Assembly (NCBI GenBank): GCA_008694505.1
Contig: VZDJ01000044.1
Location: 351,320 to 415,319, forward strand
Source of the DNA: Cyanoderma ruficeps
Taxonomy: Eukaryota; Chordata; Aves; Passeriformes; Timaliidae
DNA: 64,000 nt
Direction of reading: 5' to 3'
The notes beneath the pieces were generated by a model. It was not told the DNA's origin. It searched no databases and saw nothing but the letters and a program-made list of their open reading frames with translations. How positions within the stretch are numbered: position 1 is the stretch's first letter; each line of letters opens with the position of its first letter. A program made the position numbers and the translations under genes. Positions 60,984-64,000 of the stretch are shown piece by piece.

Positions 60984-63345
60984 GGTGCAGACATATGAAT
61001 TCTGTAGATTTACATAATATAAAAATTGGCAAAATTTGGAGGTTTTTTAAAATAGAGATATAGGTACACGGCTATCAAAGAAGTGTTGAGCAAGCCAAGC
61101 TTGTTCTCTGTTTCTGAATTAAAATGGATAATCAAAATACACCAGCTGGATTCTTTGCTCTGCTGAAATACAATCAGTCTGCAAAAGTCCATGCTGAAAA
61201 TAAACCCTGGGCTATTTGACTGGCCACATACTGGTTTGGCTACTGACCCAAAAAATTGCTGCTTTATTCAATGTTTTTTCCACACACCTGCATCAGCATG
61301 AAGATAAATAAATCATTGCCTGACTAAGTTTTTGCTGTTGGATTATTTTTAGCTCTTATTGACTCTGTCTTACCGTCAGTCATTAATTTTGGATTAGTTA
61401 AAGAAAGAGGATTAACAAACTCCAGCTCACAAGAGAATGATCAGCTTCTAATGACTACCTAACGTATTGATAACTACGTGAGTTTTCTTACTTAAAAAAT
61501 AATTACAATTCAGGTCTGTATGCTGAAGTCATTGTGTATTCAGTAAGCTTAAAATTCACATTTTGGTGCTTGCACAGGAGGGTTCCCTTCATGCAAATCC
61601 TGCTGTTATTTGCATTTCTGTCAGTTTATTCAGCAGAATATCTTTGACTTTGTTTATCAACATGGGAAAGTTCCAATTTTTTGTTACTTCCCTAGCAGAG
61701 TTTAGTAAATGCAGCTTTACTGTATCACTGTAGGCCAAGTAAATCTAGCTAGACTAGATGATGATGTTGCTTTTATTTTTAAGAATTCATTATCTGAAAA
61801 AAACCTCAACAAAAAACCCTTTTGATTATCGTTTCGTTATAATTTTTATTTTCAAGGTATTCATAATTTCAAACAAGCTAATAAGTTTGTTACTTAGTAT
61901 ACTGCAAGAAATTGTGAAACAAATTCCTTCTCTGGCTTGATTCTCTGAGTGAATTTGTCTCTAAAAACATTCTCTTGATGTTTTTTCTGACCTTGCTCCG
62001 TGAATGCTGAACTGAAGTAGGTGTCAGATATTGGAAAACAGTAATAGGCAAATGCACATGCCATATAATTGTCCATTTAGATAGATCAGGGTTCTTCCCA
62101 TCAAAAATATTCTCACCTGGATGAAGGTCTGGACTTGCTCGTGCCTTTTGGAAAAATCAAAGTTGTTGTGGTCCGATGTGCATTTTACATAATCCTGGTC
62201 TCAAAAGTTTCCAGCTTGGTAAATGGAGAATTATCTGCAGAGATGGTTAAATCATATTCTGGAAGAAGATGAAGTAAAGCTGGAAATTATTTCAGTTACT
62301 TCCCAAGTCAATACCACGGGGACTTCAGTCTTCTTTTGACCTGTTGTAAATGGCACCTTCACTTTCCTGTGGTGGAAGGTGGAGTAGCCAAGTGGATGTG
62401 ACACGCTTTGCTGTAGTTGTTGTTATTAATTTCTAATTAAAGTGGGGTTTAACAGGTGCTGTAGTGGGAAACAAAGGCTGGTCTGTAATAATATTCAAGA
62501 AATGGGGTACAGATAAATACATGCTATTTTATAGTCTGCAGAGTTGCTTCCTCACACTTGAACAGTGTTTTCTTATTCCTGTTTCCTCCTAATGTGATAG
62601 CAGTCAAAATCAGATCTCTGACACTTCCAGAAAAATCTGTATTTCTATTCATTTTTTTGTATTCCTGCACAGACACTAATTGGATTAACAGACTTCCATT
62701 TTTTAATGTGCTTTATCCCTCAAAACTTTTCATTGCTCCTGTAGGAAGAGGTTACTGTACTTTTACCCTCCTGATCCCTTTTGTGTTTCTGGGAAATAAG
62801 TTGAGTTTTATGCCCACAATTTACAGATTAAGTATATCTGGATGTATATCTTATATATTTATATCTTATCTGTATATTTTAAGGGCTGGATTTTTCAAAA
62901 AGCACACAGATGCTTGAAGTTCAACATCAACAATAATTTGGATATCCCCTTTAGCCTCTCCCACTTCAAAGTCTGGGGAGCTGAAAGAGAAATAACTTTG
63001 AAGAATTTTCAACCTCTTGTAGAAATTTTCTAGGTTTTTGGGTTTTTTTTTCAAAAGTGGGGGCCAGATTTAGAAGAAAAGTTAGATCACAAGGGTCTAA
63101 AAATGACATGGGCAGAGGGAATGTAGGGATGACGTTGTGGCCAAGTTATTCATGAAGTTATCTGGCTGCTTCAGATGAAAGGAGCACCATCATTCACATT
63201 GTTAGGGCAGGCAGGATCACCAATTAAAATCAGGTCAGAAATAGCTGAAGGTTTTGATCAGATGATTCCATGTGATGCAGGATAAGCAGGACAAGCAGAA
63301 AAAGGCTGATAAATCCTTCTGGATTCACAACAGGCTCACATCAGT

Positions 63346-63505
63346 GAGGTCCAACCTGGCCTTGGACACTTCAAGGGATGCAGGGGCAGCCACAGTTTCT
63401 CTGGGCAACCTGTGCCAGGTCCTCACCACCCTCACAGGGAAGGATTTCTTCCCAATATCCCATCTAAACCTTCCCAATGTCAGCTTGAAGCCATTCCCCC
63501 TTGAG
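63346..63505 (-). repeat. CR1 LINE 3' fragment, minus strand
   Basis: Reverse complement of a CR1 3' segment: GAGGTCCAACCTGGCCTTGG, ACACTTCAAGGGATGCAGGG, CTCTGGGCAACCTGTGCCAG, TCACCACCCTCACAGGGAAG and AAGCCATTCCCCCTTGAGCA. It lacks the terminal TTCTATGATTC part. The overlapping 87-codon frames on both strands (63272-63588) are shadows. Confidence 0.88.
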
Positions 63506-64000
63506 CATCTTGAGATATTCTTCTGGAATGGATGACCTCTCACGTGTTTTTTATCTTTCAGAGCCACAGACTTCACAAAATCCCACATGAATACTTCAGA
63601 GGATAGGTATTTTTTATTATTTTTTCATGGATTATATACATTCTGTTAGTTCTTTGACTCCAGAGGCTTCTAATAGGGATAATAATTGTCCAGATGCTGC
63701 AGAGATGGAAGTTAAAAATGGCTTATAGATCATCTGTGACTTCCTCAATGTAAAATGTCAGAGCCTTTTATCACTGGGTCAGTGGTAAGGCAAAAAAATA
63801 TTAAGGATATTTAGGAAATGTTCTAATTGAAGCTGTCGTGTTTGGTTTGTCAGTTACAGGGACTGTGGAGAGAATGGTATATTTGAGCAAAGCTCTATTA
63901 AAAATCATTGCTATGGAAAGATAATATTTCAATTTCTACCACTTTTTTGTTTCTACCACTTGTTTGTTGTTCTCAAAAGGGTATAAGACTTTGCTGTTCC

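Larger units (their letters stand above)
7233..64000 (+). other. SHANK2: Large SHANK2 intron after exon B, continuing beyond the window
   Basis: I could not find the next PDZ exon (expected to begin VNNENVVKVGHRQ) or any later SHANK2 exon, so these 56.8 kb look like a single intron still open at the window end. Open frames here are short and resemble no known family. The content is AT-rich unique sequence with scattered repeats listed separately. I see nothing nameable in the long stretches 7233-12149, 12237-16554, 16833-19951, 30481-32469, 32552-38177, 38757-42457, 42564-45740, 48243-52646 and 52698-57019. A nested gene on either strand cannot be excluded by eye, but I see no exon pair with convincing splice sites and protein similarity. 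Confidence 0.7.

Noticed and set aside
1..64000. tRNA, rRNA, CRISPR arrays, bacterial operons or a novel defence-type system
   Set aside because: None seen. The window is vertebrate intronic DNA, and all direct repeats are short tandem or transposon-derived without the regular spacing of a CRISPR array.

Overview
This window is vertebrate nuclear DNA, almost certainly from a bird. The reasons are low coding density, introns with consensus splice sites, at least a dozen short 3' fragments of CR1-type LINEs with their typical avian 3' end, and several retroviral LTR-type repeats. There is no prokaryotic, viral or plasmid gene organisation. Two unresolved bases (3159 and 24417) mark it as draft assembly. 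A songbird is a reasonable guess from the number of LTRs, but the sequence does not prove it.

Only one gene is recognisable: SHANK2 (ProSAP1), a postsynaptic density scaffold, on the + strand. Two coding exons encode the first part of its PDZ domain. Exon A (5274-5448) carries the distinctive N-terminus of the short SHANK2 isoform and runs directly into the start of the PDZ domain. Exon B (7108-7232) continues the PDZ domain in a compatible phase. Inside exon A lies a usable-looking 3' splice site (AG at 5364-5365), exactly where the long, ankyrin/SH3-containing isoform is known to join. The same bases therefore seem to serve as coding sequence in one transcript and as splice acceptor in the other. 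The rest of the PDZ domain, including the alpha-B helix with its peptide-binding His, was not found and should lie beyond 64000.

Layout: 1-5273 is intron for the long isoform and 5'UTR or promoter territory for the short one, with a 102-bp tandem duplication at 3527-3730. 5274-5448 is exon A, followed at once by a GT-rich repeat at 5460-5504. 5449-7107 is a short intron and 7108-7232 is exon B. 7233-64000 is one very large intron holding only repeats. These include a solo LTR of 579 bp with perfect 6-bp target-site duplications (38178-38756), an inverted and truncated relative of it (24693-25168), a second LTR-like family in two inverted copies (27971-28478 and 59545-60079), CR1 fragments, and several mini- and microsatellites.

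I found no novel biological system. The most interesting features are the dual-use acceptor and start in SHANK2, the unusually long open frame past the exon A donor, and the LTR set within the large intron. I read the window by eye and may have missed short exons or conserved noncoding elements.
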